From NCBI GenBank assembly GCA_937943605.1, contig CALEAW010000049.1, forward strand, positions 1-11,741: 11,741 nt of DNA, in the 5' to 3' direction. This document shows, in pieces, positions 1 to 6,216 of this stretch. The first letter of the stretch is position 1; each line of letters begins with the position of its first letter. Under the pieces are notes generated by a model. The model was not told the DNA's origin. It saw only the letters and a list, made by a program, of their open reading frames with translations, and did no database searches. Source of the stretch: an uncultured Sutterella sp. (GTDB lineage Bacteria > Pseudomonadota > Gammaproteobacteria > Burkholderiales > Burkholderiaceae_F). The translations under genes and the position numbers were made by a program.

Positions 1-112
1 TTGCTCTCAGTCGTTTGGGACCACGCTTGGTAATACCGTTAAGTGTGGTATTGCCTCCAGTACTGTTCTGTTTTGGTACGAGTCCAATGGAAGCAGCGAA
101 CTGTCTACTGTT
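1..112 (-). pseudogene. IS110-family transposase, C-terminal remnant running off the left edge
   Basis: The minus strand reads RQFAASIGLVPKQNSTGG and then TTLNGITKRGPKRLRA without a stop. This is the conserved C-terminal transposase domain (IS116/IS110/IS902 type, Transposase_20), in which a G-L-V-P-x-Q-x-S-T-G-G motif is followed by I-T-K-R-G. The reading frame continues past base 1, so the C-terminus lies outside the window. Upstream of about 112 the IS110 similarity stops and the sequence becomes the end of an IS3-type element, so the N-terminal catalytic DEDD half is missing here. IS110 enzymes move by a DEDD recombinase with a guide RNA from the element's ends; none of that is visible. 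The family call is firm from the motifs; whether any functional copy exists to the left cannot be seen. Confidence 0.8.
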
Positions 113-298
113 TGGGGTGGGGTGCGAAATTTGGATCTGATGATTTTGAGTTAAAAGGTCACCTCTTGAGCATGGTTGTGTAGCTGTGCTTCATAGTCAA
201 GAGGGCTCATCATGTTAATCGTCGAGTGTGCTCTCTTCGTATTATAGATATTGATCCAGCTTATGACGGTTTCTACAGCGTCCACTTCTGGTCGCACT
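113..298 (-). mobile_element. Truncated IS3-family element (right end only)
   Basis: A minus-strand transposase tail (stop at 151-153) is followed by about 38 noncoding bases that end in a G/C-rich run, tggggtggggtgcg at 113-126, where IS110 coding similarity begins. An element end at base 113 or 118 would read TG... on the plus strand, as IS3-family terminal repeats do. The left boundary, near 295-300, is where transposase similarity stops abruptly and a different plus-strand reading frame begins. I infer that the IS3 element inserted into the IS110 gene and later lost its 5' part by deletion. No second terminal repeat or target duplication is visible. Confidence 0.55.
151..294 (-). pseudogene. 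IS3-family transposase (orfB), last 47 codons
   Basis: The 47 residues before the TAA stop include ISWINIYNTKRAHSTINMMS followed by PLDYEAQ. This matches the end of the DDE integrase core of IS3-family transposases, which typically reads F-x-Y-I-x-x-Y-N-x-x-R-x-H-S-x-L-x-x-x-S-P-x-x-(F/Y)-E. A full protein is usually 270-300 residues, so about 85% is missing, including the first two catalytic acidic residues. The frame stays open a few codons above 294, but those residues no longer resemble the family. The fragment cannot encode an active enzyme. The IS3 family is clear; the subgroup is not resolvable from so short a piece. Confidence 0.8.
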
Positions 299-299
299 A

Positions 300-497
300 A
301 ACTTAGCAAAAGGAGTTTCTGTTAAAATCGGCGCGGCAAAAAAGCGCGGCCGCCCTCGCAAGGAGCAGAAGTCGGCTGAATTAGGTGCAGGGACTCCAAC
401 GCCTAAGCGTCCTGGTCGTCCTAGAGTGCGCTCAATTATTTATGGGCCTCCGCGTCCAAGAGGTCGACCTCGTAAGCGAACTTCTAACTCGCTATAG
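300..497 (+). pseudogene. AT-hook protein tail without a start codon (three AT-hooks)
   Basis: The plus-strand frame is open from 267 to the TAG at 495-497 and carries three AT-hook cores: RGRPRK (345-362), PGRPRV (411-428) and RGRPRK (459-476), each flanked by Lys/Arg/Pro. AT-hooks insert a G-R-P core into the minor groove of A/T-rich DNA, so this resembles the basic tail of a nucleoid or regulatory protein. There is no ATG, GTG or TTG in frame. A good Shine-Dalgarno-like AAAAGGAG (308-315) sits five bases before GTT (321), which is not a usual start. The left part abuts the IS3 remnant, so the likeliest reading is a gene whose 5' part was lost in the same rearrangement. A 58-residue product from a non-standard start is the alternative. 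The parent family is not recognised. A terminator follows at 529. Confidence 0.5.
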
Positions 498-528
498 TTG
501 GAAGAATTGAGGTTCTTTTACTTAATAC

Positions 529-561
529 CAAAAGGGCGCCCTGAATGAGGACGCCCTTTTG
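529..561. terminator. Bidirectional intrinsic terminator
   Basis: CAAAAGGGCG (529-538) and CGCCCTTTTG (552-561) are perfectly complementary, with CC/GG able to pair further inside a 13-base loop. T-runs flank the stem on both strands, so it can end both the plus-strand AT-hook frame (stop at 497) and the minus-strand GntR gene (stop at 587). Confidence 0.85.
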
Positions 562-586
562 TCTTGAAGTTTAATTTCTACCCGTC

Positions 587-1297
587 TTAGGCTTCGTCAT
601 CTGTTCCTCGAGAGCAATCGTCTAAAGGCATTGTTGCTAAGAGCGTATTGAGTGCCGCAACCACACGTTTGCGACGCCCCTTTCTGAGTTCCTTCAAAAT
701 TTCGTAATAGGCTTCCACCATCGCCTTACAAGCCTCGTTCGAGAGGCTAGCCCCTCGCTCATAGCGCGCACGCACCACAGCAAAGTAAATCTGCAAGATC
801 GGATTCTCAACACGATCCACCATGTGTCCCAAAAAGTCCATGGCCATCACACGAGCGTGCGTGAGTGAAACTTCACCCGCCATTTCGTTTAAGCGAACTT
901 CAAGCTTATTGAGGTCATCTGTCTTAAACGTATCGAGCCACAACGGCACAATACCACTCAAAAGACAGTCAGTCGCCTGCCTATAGGCCGCTGCCGAAAA
1001 ATGCGCCACCCGAAACTGCATATCGAGATGGTGTCCAAGGTCTGCCGGCGTCACTTGCGTCACCGTCGTTCCACCGTGCTTAACACGCTGCAACACACCC
1101 GCTTGATTGAGGCGCTCCATCGCCTTACGAACCTTGTAGCGCGTCACGCCAAACTTTTCGGCCAAAGCGTGTTCGGTCGGAAGCTTTTGTCCTTTTTTCT
1201 GAAGGCATTCAAACATGTACGAATCAAAAGCCTCACGAAACTTTTCGTCTGCCTCGCGTCGCAAGCGTGCCTGAGTCTTACTTGATGTGGTGGTCAT
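587..1297 (-). CDS. GntR-family transcriptional regulator (FadR/FCD-like)
   Basis: This is a 236-residue regulator. Residues about 17-82 form a winged helix-turn-helix of GntR type, with the usual pattern L-P-T-E-x-x-L-A-x-x-F-G-V-(T/S)-R-x-x-V-R-x-A-(M/L)-x-x-L at 39-63 and a wing ending near residue 80. The remainder is all-helical and resembles an FCD effector domain, but only D154 and H158 match the expected metal ligands; the two later histidines are absent. It may therefore bind a ligand without metal, or have another role. I chose the ATG at 1295-1297 because GAGGAGG (1303-1309) lies five bases upstream; a longer frame reaching 1378 would run through the terminator of the upstream gene. 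Terminators flank it on both sides, so it is monocistronic. No metabolic gene lies next to it, so its regulon and effector cannot be guessed. Confidence 0.85.
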   Translation of the reverse strand: MTTTSSKTQARLRREADEKFREAFDSYMFECLQKKGQKLPTEHALAEKFGVTRYKVRKAMERLNQAGVLQRVKHGGTTVTQVTPADLGHHLDMQFRVAHFSAAAYRQATDCLLSGIVPLWLDTFKTDDLNKLEVRLNEMAGEVSLTHARVMAMDFLGHMVDRVENPILQIYFAVVRARYERGASLSNEACKAMVEAYYEILKELRKGRRKRVVAALNTLLATMPLDDCSRGTDDEA

Positions 1298-1325
1298 AAA
1301 TGCCTCCTCGATGGTATTGTCGCCA

Positions 1326-1356
1326 TTGTAACCAAGCCACCCCTTTAAGTCGACTT
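1326..1356 (-). promoter_or_regulatory. Possible promoter and palindromic operator of the GntR-family gene
   Basis: On the minus strand TACAAT (1326-1331) is a good -10, about 29 bases before the start codon. The -35 region is weak and overlaps a perfect 10-bp palindrome, AAGTCGACTT (1347-1356). A dimeric GntR protein binding there would block its own promoter, a common arrangement, but autoregulation is inference here. Confidence 0.35.
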
Positions 1357-1367
1357 GAAAAACGTAT

Positions 1368-1401
1368 AAAACCCGCACTCACCGAGGTGAATACGGGTTT
1401 T
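1368..1401 (-). terminator. Intrinsic terminator downstream of rlmD
   Basis: AAAACCCG (1368-1375) pairs with CGGGTTTT (1394-1401), and the inner bases TTCACC and GGTGAG extend the stem almost to the tip with two G-T wobbles. On the minus strand the stem is followed by a T-rich tract. It lies 77 bases past the rlmD stop and before the GntR-gene promoter. The plus-strand side also ends in TTTTAT. Confidence 0.8.
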
Positions 1402-1411
1402 ATTGAGCATT

Positions 1412-1458
1412 GAACGCTGCTTGTTGACTTATTGCGACATTTCAAAACTTCAGCGTTC
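1412..1458. repeat. Inverted repeat in the rlmD 3' region
   Basis: GAACGCTG (1412-1419) and CAGCGTTC (1451-1458) are perfect 8-bp arms separated by 31 bases, just downstream of the rlmD stop. In the rlmD transcript they could form a long-looped hairpin ahead of the terminator. No specific role is evident. Confidence 0.45.
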
Positions 1459-1477
1459 CCATTGCGTGACGGCTTGA

Positions 1478-2932
1478 TTACTGCGGAAGATTCATCTTCA
1501 CATCGTCGTCACCCTGAGCGGCGATACGACGTTCAATCGCATCTGCTTCTTCGCTCTTCTTTTCGGGACGAGGACCAGGTTCGAGCACCGCGATCGACTC
1601 AACGTGACCAGTGTGCGGGAACATATTCATAATGCCAGCCGCTCGGATGTGCCAGCCCCCTTCGTGATGAAGAATAGCGCAGTCGCGAGCAAGGGTCGCC
1701 GGGTTACAAGACACATAGACCACACGTTCAGGACGACGATCCGTAGCAGCGAGCACGCGAGAGAGCGCCAGGGCGCCTTCACGCGGCGGGTCGATCAAGA
1801 CGCGGTCGATACCGCCCATACGCTTCCAGAGGGCATCCCAGTCTTCTTCGCACCACGTAAAGAGGTTACGCGCCACGAAGTCGGTCTTATCAGCCACGCC
1901 ATTATCAATAGCGCCTTGACGAGCTCGTGCCACCAATCCTTCGGAACCTTCAATCCCGATCACACGGCTCGAACGTGTCGCGAGCGGCAACGTAAAGTTA
2001 CCCAAACCGCAGAAGAAGTCTGCCACCTTATGTTGAGGCTCAACGCCCAAGAGACGCACCGCACGGCCCACCATCGTTTCGTTCAACTCGTGGTTCACCT
2101 GCGTAAAATCCGTCGGCTTAAAGTTGATGCGAACACCAAACTCAGACAATTCAAGACCCAAAGCCTTTTCGTTTTCAGGCTCAACCGGGTGCGCCGTTTC
2201 AGGCCCCTTAGGCTGAAGCCAAATGTCGGCATGATGTTCACGACCAAAGGCATTCAAGAGCGCCATATCTTCTTCGGTCGGGGTTTCAAGTACACGGAAG
2301 ACCAAGGCGGTACGACCATTCCCACCCACAGCCACTTCAATCTGCGGCATACGCTGACGAATGGAGAGCTTAGACACCAATTCACGCATCGGCATCATCA
2401 TGTCGGAGACATTCTTCGTGAGAATGCGGCATTCCTTCATGTCGGCCACATAAGACGAACTCTTTTCGTGGAAGCCCACCAACACACCACCCTTCTTAGG
2501 CACATCACGCACCGTCAAACGTGCGCGATGACGGTAGTGCCAGAAAGGCCCATAAATCGGCGTAATGATCTGTTCAGGACGCACACGGCCGATATGCCAC
2601 AACGTGTCAATCAAGGTACGTTCCTTGAAGGCAACCTGAGCACGCGGCTCAAGGTGCTGCATCGCGCAGCCACCGCAGCTACCCGGGCCATGACCAAAGT
2701 TCGGGCAAGCGGGCTTCGTACGCAATACGCTTTCACGATGAATCGTGGTCACACGACCCATTTCAAAGCTCGTCTTATTACGAAGACGTTCGTACGTCAC
2801 CAATTCGCCCGGAAGCGCACCCTGAATGAAGACCACCTTGCCGTCATGATGACCGACACCGCGGCCTTCCTGATCAAGACGTTCGACCTCCACGGTAAAG
2901 TACTCGGGGGTCTTCTCTTTACGTCGTGCCAT
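1478..2932 (-). CDS. rlmD: 23S rRNA (uracil-5-)-methyltransferase RlmD
   Basis: This 484-residue enzyme methylates C5 of U1939 (E. coli numbering) in 23S rRNA using S-adenosylmethionine. Residues about 8-65 form the RNA-binding TRAM domain. Cysteines 76, 86, 89 and 168 fit the 4Fe-4S ligands; the CX9CX2C spacing is wider than the CX5CX2C of E. coli RlmD, which I recall as common in betaproteobacteria. The Rossmann methyltransferase domain shows FTQVN (276-280), the SAM loop DFFCGLGNF (305-313), DPPR (381-384) and SCNP (408-411), where C409 is the expected nucleophile, then HTGHVE (440-445). The charged tail after about 455 is probably disordered. The start at 2932 begins directly ahead of the TRAM domain; only a weak GAGAG precedes it. 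A terminator separates it from nlpD upstream. Confidence 0.95.
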   Translation of the reverse strand: MARRKEKTPEYFTVEVERLDQEGRGVGHHDGKVVFIQGALPGELVTYERLRNKTSFEMGRVTTIHRESVLRTKPACPNFGHGPGSCGGCAMQHLEPRAQVAFKERTLIDTLWHIGRVRPEQIITPIYGPFWHYRHRARLTVRDVPKKGGVLVGFHEKSSSYVADMKECRILTKNVSDMMMPMRELVSKLSIRQRMPQIEVAVGGNGRTALVFRVLETPTEEDMALLNAFGREHHADIWLQPKGPETAHPVEPENEKALGLELSEFGVRINFKPTDFTQVNHELNETMVGRAVRLLGVEPQHKVADFFCGLGNFTLPLATRSSRVIGIEGSEGLVARARQGAIDNGVADKTDFVARNLFTWCEEDWDALWKRMGGIDRVLIDPPREGALALSRVLAATDRRPERVVYVSCNPATLARDCAILHHEGGWHIRAAGIMNMFPHTGHVESIAVLEPGPRPEKKSEEADAIERRIAAQGDDDVKMNLPQ

Positions 2933-3003
2933 GTTTTACTCTCACAAAAAAGATTAATTCCCTGGACCACCGACTTAACCCAGTGGCCCGTTTAACGTCG
3001 CAC

Positions 3004-3033
3004 AGTCTGCGTGTGCATCATTGGACGCAGACT
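3004..3033. repeat. Perfect hairpin upstream of rlmD
   Basis: AGTCTGCGT (3004-3012) and ACGCAGACT (3025-3033) form a perfect 9-bp stem with a 12-base loop. It lacks a strong T-run on either strand, so it is not an obvious terminator. It lies between the nlpD terminator and the rlmD start, where it could be part of the rlmD leader or a backup stop for nlpD. Confidence 0.6.
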
Positions 3034-3045
3034 TTACCAAAAATT

Positions 3046-3076
3046 ACGGGCGTCGGCTATCAAAACCAACGCCCGT
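3046..3076 (-). terminator. Intrinsic terminator of the surE-nlpD unit
   Basis: ACGGGCGT (3046-3053) pairs with ACGCCCGT (3069-3076), with two further G-C pairs inside. On the minus strand the stem is followed by AATTTTTGG. It is 57 bases past the nlpD stop. A smaller hairpin, AAGCAC with GTGCTT, lies between them at 3103-3118. Confidence 0.75.
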
Positions 3077-3132
3077 TTGTCTTTTGGGACTAATCGTTCG
3101 CTAAGCACGTAAGTGCTTTACGCCGCCTCCAG

Positions 3133-4044
3133 TTATCGCTTCATGAGGTAACCCATCGGGTCGACAGGCTTACCCTTATCGCGCACTTCAAAGCGAAGTT
3201 TGCTAACGCCATCGGTACTCGCACCCACTTCAGCAATCTTCTGACCGGACTTCACCTTGGCGCCTTGCTTGACCACCACGCGATCCAAATGCGCATAGGC
3301 CGTCACCATCGTAGGGCTGTGCTTCACGATCATGAGGTTGCCGTAGTCTTTGAGTTGCCCCACCCAAATGACTTCACCCTGCATCGCAGCGACCACGACG
3401 TCACCCTTCACAGCCGCAATGTCGATCCCTTTACGATTCTGAGCAAAGGTCGAGAGCACCTTGCCGCGCACCGGCCAGAACATACGCTGCCCCGGCGTCA
3501 CGGTGGGTACCGTGGCCTTCGGTTCTGGCGTCGTAGCGGTCGCCTTTTCGGCAGGCGCAGCCGTCTGGGCTTCGGTCTGCGTACCCGTTGCCTTTACGGG
3601 TTCAGCACTGCGAATCGGTGCAGCTGGAGGCATACCACCCAAATCAGCATCGTCACTCAAACGGCTTACGCGAACAGCGGGATTAGGCACGTATTCACGA
3701 GGTGCCGTCACGCTTTCAGGCAAACGTAACACCTGACCGATACGCAACTGGGTCGGATCTGTAATCAAATTGAGCTGAGCCAAGTGTTCAGGTTTTAAAC
3801 CATGGCGCACGGAGATGTTATAGAGCGTGTCGCCTGGGGCAACCGTATGGGTGCGACCCGAATCCTTGACGCCACCAGGAAAAATCGTAGCACTCGGCGC
3901 TTCAACAGGCACCTGCGTCGGATCCTGATAGGTGGATCGATCCACAATCTGCGCAGGTCCCAAATCCACGGTCGAACAACCAGCCATAAAAAGCGTCACG
4001 GAGGCGCCAGCCACCAACGACAAAACACGTGTGGTTTTCTTCAT
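3133..4044 (-). CDS. nlpD: NlpD-like LysM/LytM lipoprotein (amidase activator type)
   Basis: This is a 303-residue envelope lipoprotein. The N-terminus is a lipoprotein signal with lipobox M-A-G-C, giving C23 as the acylated residue. A LysM peptidoglycan-binding domain spans about 66-109 (HTVAPGDTLYNIS at 66-78, ending with LRIGQVLRLP). A Pro/Ala/Thr-rich linker follows to about 185, then a LytM (peptidase M23) domain, about 190-300. As in E. coli NlpD, catalytic metal ligands are missing: KGIDIA replaces H-x-x-x-D, and RFEVR stands where active enzymes have H-x-H near the end. It should therefore not cut peptidoglycan but activate a cell-division amidase such as AmiC. I chose the ATG at 4042-4044 because it starts the signal peptide and follows GAGAAGGG. 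It lies 16 bases after surE. Confidence 0.9.
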   Translation of the reverse strand: MKKTTRVLSLVAGASVTLFMAGCSTVDLGPAQIVDRSTYQDPTQVPVEAPSATIFPGGVKDSGRTHTVAPGDTLYNISVRHGLKPEHLAQLNLITDPTQLRIGQVLRLPESVTAPREYVPNPAVRVSRLSDDADLGGMPPAAPIRSAEPVKATGTQTEAQTAAPAEKATATTPEPKATVPTVTPGQRMFWPVRGKVLSTFAQNRKGIDIAAVKGDVVVAAMQGEVIWVGQLKDYGNLMIVKHSPTMVTAYAHLDRVVVKQGAKVKSGQKIAEVGASTDGVSKLRFEVRDKGKPVDPMGYLMKR

Positions 4045-4060
4045 TTGTCCCTTCTCAATC

Positions 4061-4828
4061 TCAATGCTCGTTACCCACGACCGGACCATCCATCCAGCCT
4101 CTCACCGTCGGCACCTGCTTATAGTTCGTCAAATCAATCTGGAGCGGCGTCACCGACACATAGCCGTGCGACGTTGCCCAAAAGTCCGTTCCCTCTTCGG
4201 CATCAGCAGGCTTACCCGCCGCACCAAGCCAATAAATTGGGAAGCCTCTCGGACTCATTTCGCGAATCACCGATTCAGCACTATTACGTTTACCTAAACG
4301 CGTTCCACGAATCCCCTGTAAAGCACTCAGGGGCATATTCGGAATATTCACATTGAGAAGCATCGCACGATCATCTTCTCGACTATCAAGGTAGCGCTGA
4401 ACAACCCTTTGAGCCACTTCGGCTGCGGCATCAAGTTCAGCCCAGCCTTTGTCAATCTGCGAAAAAGCAATAGAAGGAACGCCAAACAAGTAGCCTTCAA
4501 TGGCCGCGGCCACTGTACCCGAATACATGGTGTCGTCACCCATATTGGCACCGCAGTTAATCCCTGAAACAACCAAATCAGGTTTTTCAAGCAACCCCGT
4601 TAAGGCAACATGGACACAATCTGACGGTGTACCCGAAAGCACATAAAGACGATCGCCGTCCGTGTGTTCCACAGTAAGCGGTCGATTCAGCGTCAGCGAA
4701 TTCGATGCACCGGAATGATTATGGTCCGGCGCGACAACCGTTACACGACCAAACTTTTCCATGGCTTTAGCCAAAGCCTGGATCCCTGGCGCGCGATAAC
4801 CGTCGTCATTGGAGACAAGAATATGCAT
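4061..4828 (-). CDS. surE: 5'/3'-nucleotidase SurE
   Basis: This 255-residue cytosolic, divalent-metal-dependent phosphatase removes phosphate from nucleoside 5'- and 3'-monophosphates and short polyphosphates. The metal site residues are all present: D8 and D9 in the N-terminal ILVSNDDG, S39 in HSGASNS, and N91 in SGINCGAN. GTPSDCV (67-72) is also typical, as is the overall length. I chose the ATG at 4826-4828 because the family begins exactly at M-(R/H)-I-L-(V/L)-S-N-D-D; the frame extends 27 codons further upstream, but those residues are unlike SurE. No clear Shine-Dalgarno site precedes this ATG. It leads the surE-nlpD pair. The usual neighbour pcm (L-isoaspartyl methyltransferase), often between surE and nlpD, is absent. 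Confidence 0.95.
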   Translation of the reverse strand: MHILVSNDDGYRAPGIQALAKAMEKFGRVTVVAPDHNHSGASNSLTLNRPLTVEHTDGDRLYVLSGTPSDCVHVALTGLLEKPDLVVSGINCGANMGDDTMYSGTVAAAIEGYLFGVPSIAFSQIDKGWAELDAAAEVAQRVVQRYLDSREDDRAMLLNVNIPNMPLSALQGIRGTRLGKRNSAESVIREMSPRGFPIYWLGAAGKPADAEEGTDFWATSHGYVSVTPLQIDLTNYKQVPTVRGWMDGPVVGNEH

Positions 4829-4848
4829 AGTGGTGTGCGTGTGATGTG

Positions 4849-4869
4849 ATTTACGCAGGCTGCGTAAAT
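4849..4869. promoter_or_regulatory. 21-bp perfect palindrome upstream of surE
   Basis: Arms ATTTACGCAG (4849-4858) and CTGCGTAAAT (4860-4869) surround a single central G. The site begins 21 bases before the surE start and would lie just downstream of the predicted transcription start. Its perfect dyad symmetry with a tiny centre looks more like a dimeric repressor operator than an RNA hairpin, though an RNA stem with a larger loop is possible. I cannot name a regulator. Confidence 0.5.
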
Positions 4870-4887
4870 TTCGCTCATGATCGTTTG

Positions 4888-4893
4888 ATTGTA
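4888..4893 (-). promoter_or_regulatory. Possible -10 of a surE promoter
   Basis: TACAAT on the minus strand (4888-4893) lies 60 bases before the surE start, inside the 105-base phoR-surE gap. The -35 region has no strong match. It would give a leader of about 53 bases that contains the palindrome at 4849-4869. Confidence 0.35.
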
Positions 4894-4933
4894 GCCTATC
4901 AGCGCACAATTAGACGCGCTTCACGAGGTGCGA

Positions 4934-6187
4934 TCAATAATATCGACCGCCAAAAAGGCGCTCTTCAGGGAAACGCAACATAAAGGTCGACCCTTCTCCC
5001 AAGGTCGATTCGATGAGTAATTCACCACCACTTCGACGCATCACATGCTTGACAATCGCCAAACCTAGCCCCGTACCACCTGTCGCACGCGAGCGACCGC
5101 GGTCAACACGATAAAAGCGCTCAGTAATGCGAGGGAGATGCTCTGCCGCAATCCCAATCCCAGTATCAGAGACCGAGAGCACCGCGCCTGTGCCTTGGCG
5201 CTTCCACACCACTTTGATGCGTCCACCTTCAGGGGTATAGCGCACTGCATTAGTGATGAGATTAATCACCGCACTACGAATTTCTTCAGGGTAACCTAAA
5301 AGTGACAAATCCTCATGCGACACTTCAAAGGTGTGTCTAGATTGAGAAAGGGCCATGCCTTCACTGACGGCATCATCAACGAGCTTACTCATCGCGATAA
5401 GTTCAGGTGATTCGGACTGACGTTCATCACGATTTTCTAATTGCGAGAGCATCAATAGGTCGTCCGTCAAACGCTTCATGCGTAAGGTCTGATCGCGCAT
5501 CAAAGCCAAGTGTTTGGCGCGTACTTCAGCTGGCATATCGGCATCAGCCAAATCCAAGAAGCCCGCAATCACCGTGAGGGGCGTACGCAACTCATGAGAG
5601 ACATTCGCCACAAAATCACGACGCATGTCATCTAAACGACGGCGTTCTGTCACATCATGCGTCACGATCAACGTATGGCGTTCATCAGGCGCAATCACGA
5701 CCGTGTCGAGCATCATCCGACCGCCAGCGACCTCGATCGTATAGTGACGACTAAAATCACGAGCCTTGAGCCAAGCTTTAAAGTCATCCGTAATTTTAGT
5801 TTCAAAGGCTTGACCCACGTCGTCTTGCGTGAGTCCTAAATGCTCTTTGGCGGCTGTATTCACCCATTCGATAATACCGTCCCCTTTGAGGATAATGACC
5901 CCTTCGGGGAGTACTTCTAGGGTTTGACGATAGCGAGCGTCACGGGCATCGAGTCTCGCTTGCATATGCCGTTCTTCATCGACCACTAACTTACCCGCAT
6001 AGACGGCCAACATTGAAAAAATGGCAACTCCCACACAAAAGAAGAGCGCAGCGCGGCCTCCATCCATTGTGAGCCAAAGGACGACCGAAACGAGCGACAC
6101 ACAAATGAGTCCTGCCACAATCAAAATGCCAAGGATTTGCGTGTGTTGTGTCGTGTGTTGGACACGATCCGTGCTTTTATCACTCAT
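4934..6187 (-). CDS. phoR: Phosphate regulon sensor histidine kinase PhoR
   Basis: This 417-residue inner-membrane kinase/phosphatase acts on PhoB and takes its signal through the Pst transporter and PhoU. It has two membrane helices (about 18-40 and 46-68) joined by a very short loop, so almost no periplasmic sensor domain, as is usual for PhoR. A PAS domain follows (about 84-180), then the dimerisation/phosphoacceptor helix with H198 in FVANVSHELRTPL, and a HATPase domain with the N box (NLITNAVRY, 309-317), DTGIGI (341-346), FYRVD (358-362) and GGTGLGLAIV (370-379). I chose the ATG at 6185-6187, preceded by AAAAGGA at good spacing, which leaves a 29-base gap to phoB. An upstream ATG at 6215-6217 overlaps the phoB stop and adds 10 residues but lacks a ribosome-binding site. 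Confidence 0.93.
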   Translation of the reverse strand: MSDKSTDRVQHTTQHTQILGILIVAGLICVSLVSVVLWLTMDGGRAALFFCVGVAIFSMLAVYAGKLVVDEERHMQARLDARDARYRQTLEVLPEGVIILKGDGIIEWVNTAAKEHLGLTQDDVGQAFETKITDDFKAWLKARDFSRHYTIEVAGGRMMLDTVVIAPDERHTLIVTHDVTERRRLDDMRRDFVANVSHELRTPLTVIAGFLDLADADMPAEVRAKHLALMRDQTLRMKRLTDDLLMLSQLENRDERQSESPELIAMSKLVDDAVSEGMALSQSRHTFEVSHEDLSLLGYPEEIRSAVINLITNAVRYTPEGGRIKVVWKRQGTGAVLSVSDTGIGIAAEHLPRITERFYRVDRGRSRATGGTGLGLAIVKHVMRRSGGELLIESTLGEGSTFMLRFPEERLFGGRYY

Positions 6188-6216
6188 GGCCTGTCCTTTT
6201 AGCGCTCTATCTGTCA

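Noticed and set aside
319..384. CTG at 319 as a start after AAAAGGAG
   Set aside because: It is out of frame with the AT-hook sequence and meets a stop after about 21 codons.
1604..2995. Long plus-strand open frame of about 460 codons
   Set aside because: It lies antisense to rlmD, which has every expected motif. The translated product is rich in His, Arg and Thr, has no recognisable domain and is typical of the opposite strand of a biased coding region.
2953..2999. Imperfect palindrome around GGACCAC and GTGGCCC upstream of rlmD
   Set aside because: It is short, has a mismatch and a long centre, and no convincing promoter lies next to it.
4894..4924. Possible terminator (AGCGC and GCGCT) after phoR
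   Set aside because: Only about five base pairs and no T-run on the minus strand, so I see no clear terminator between phoR and surE.
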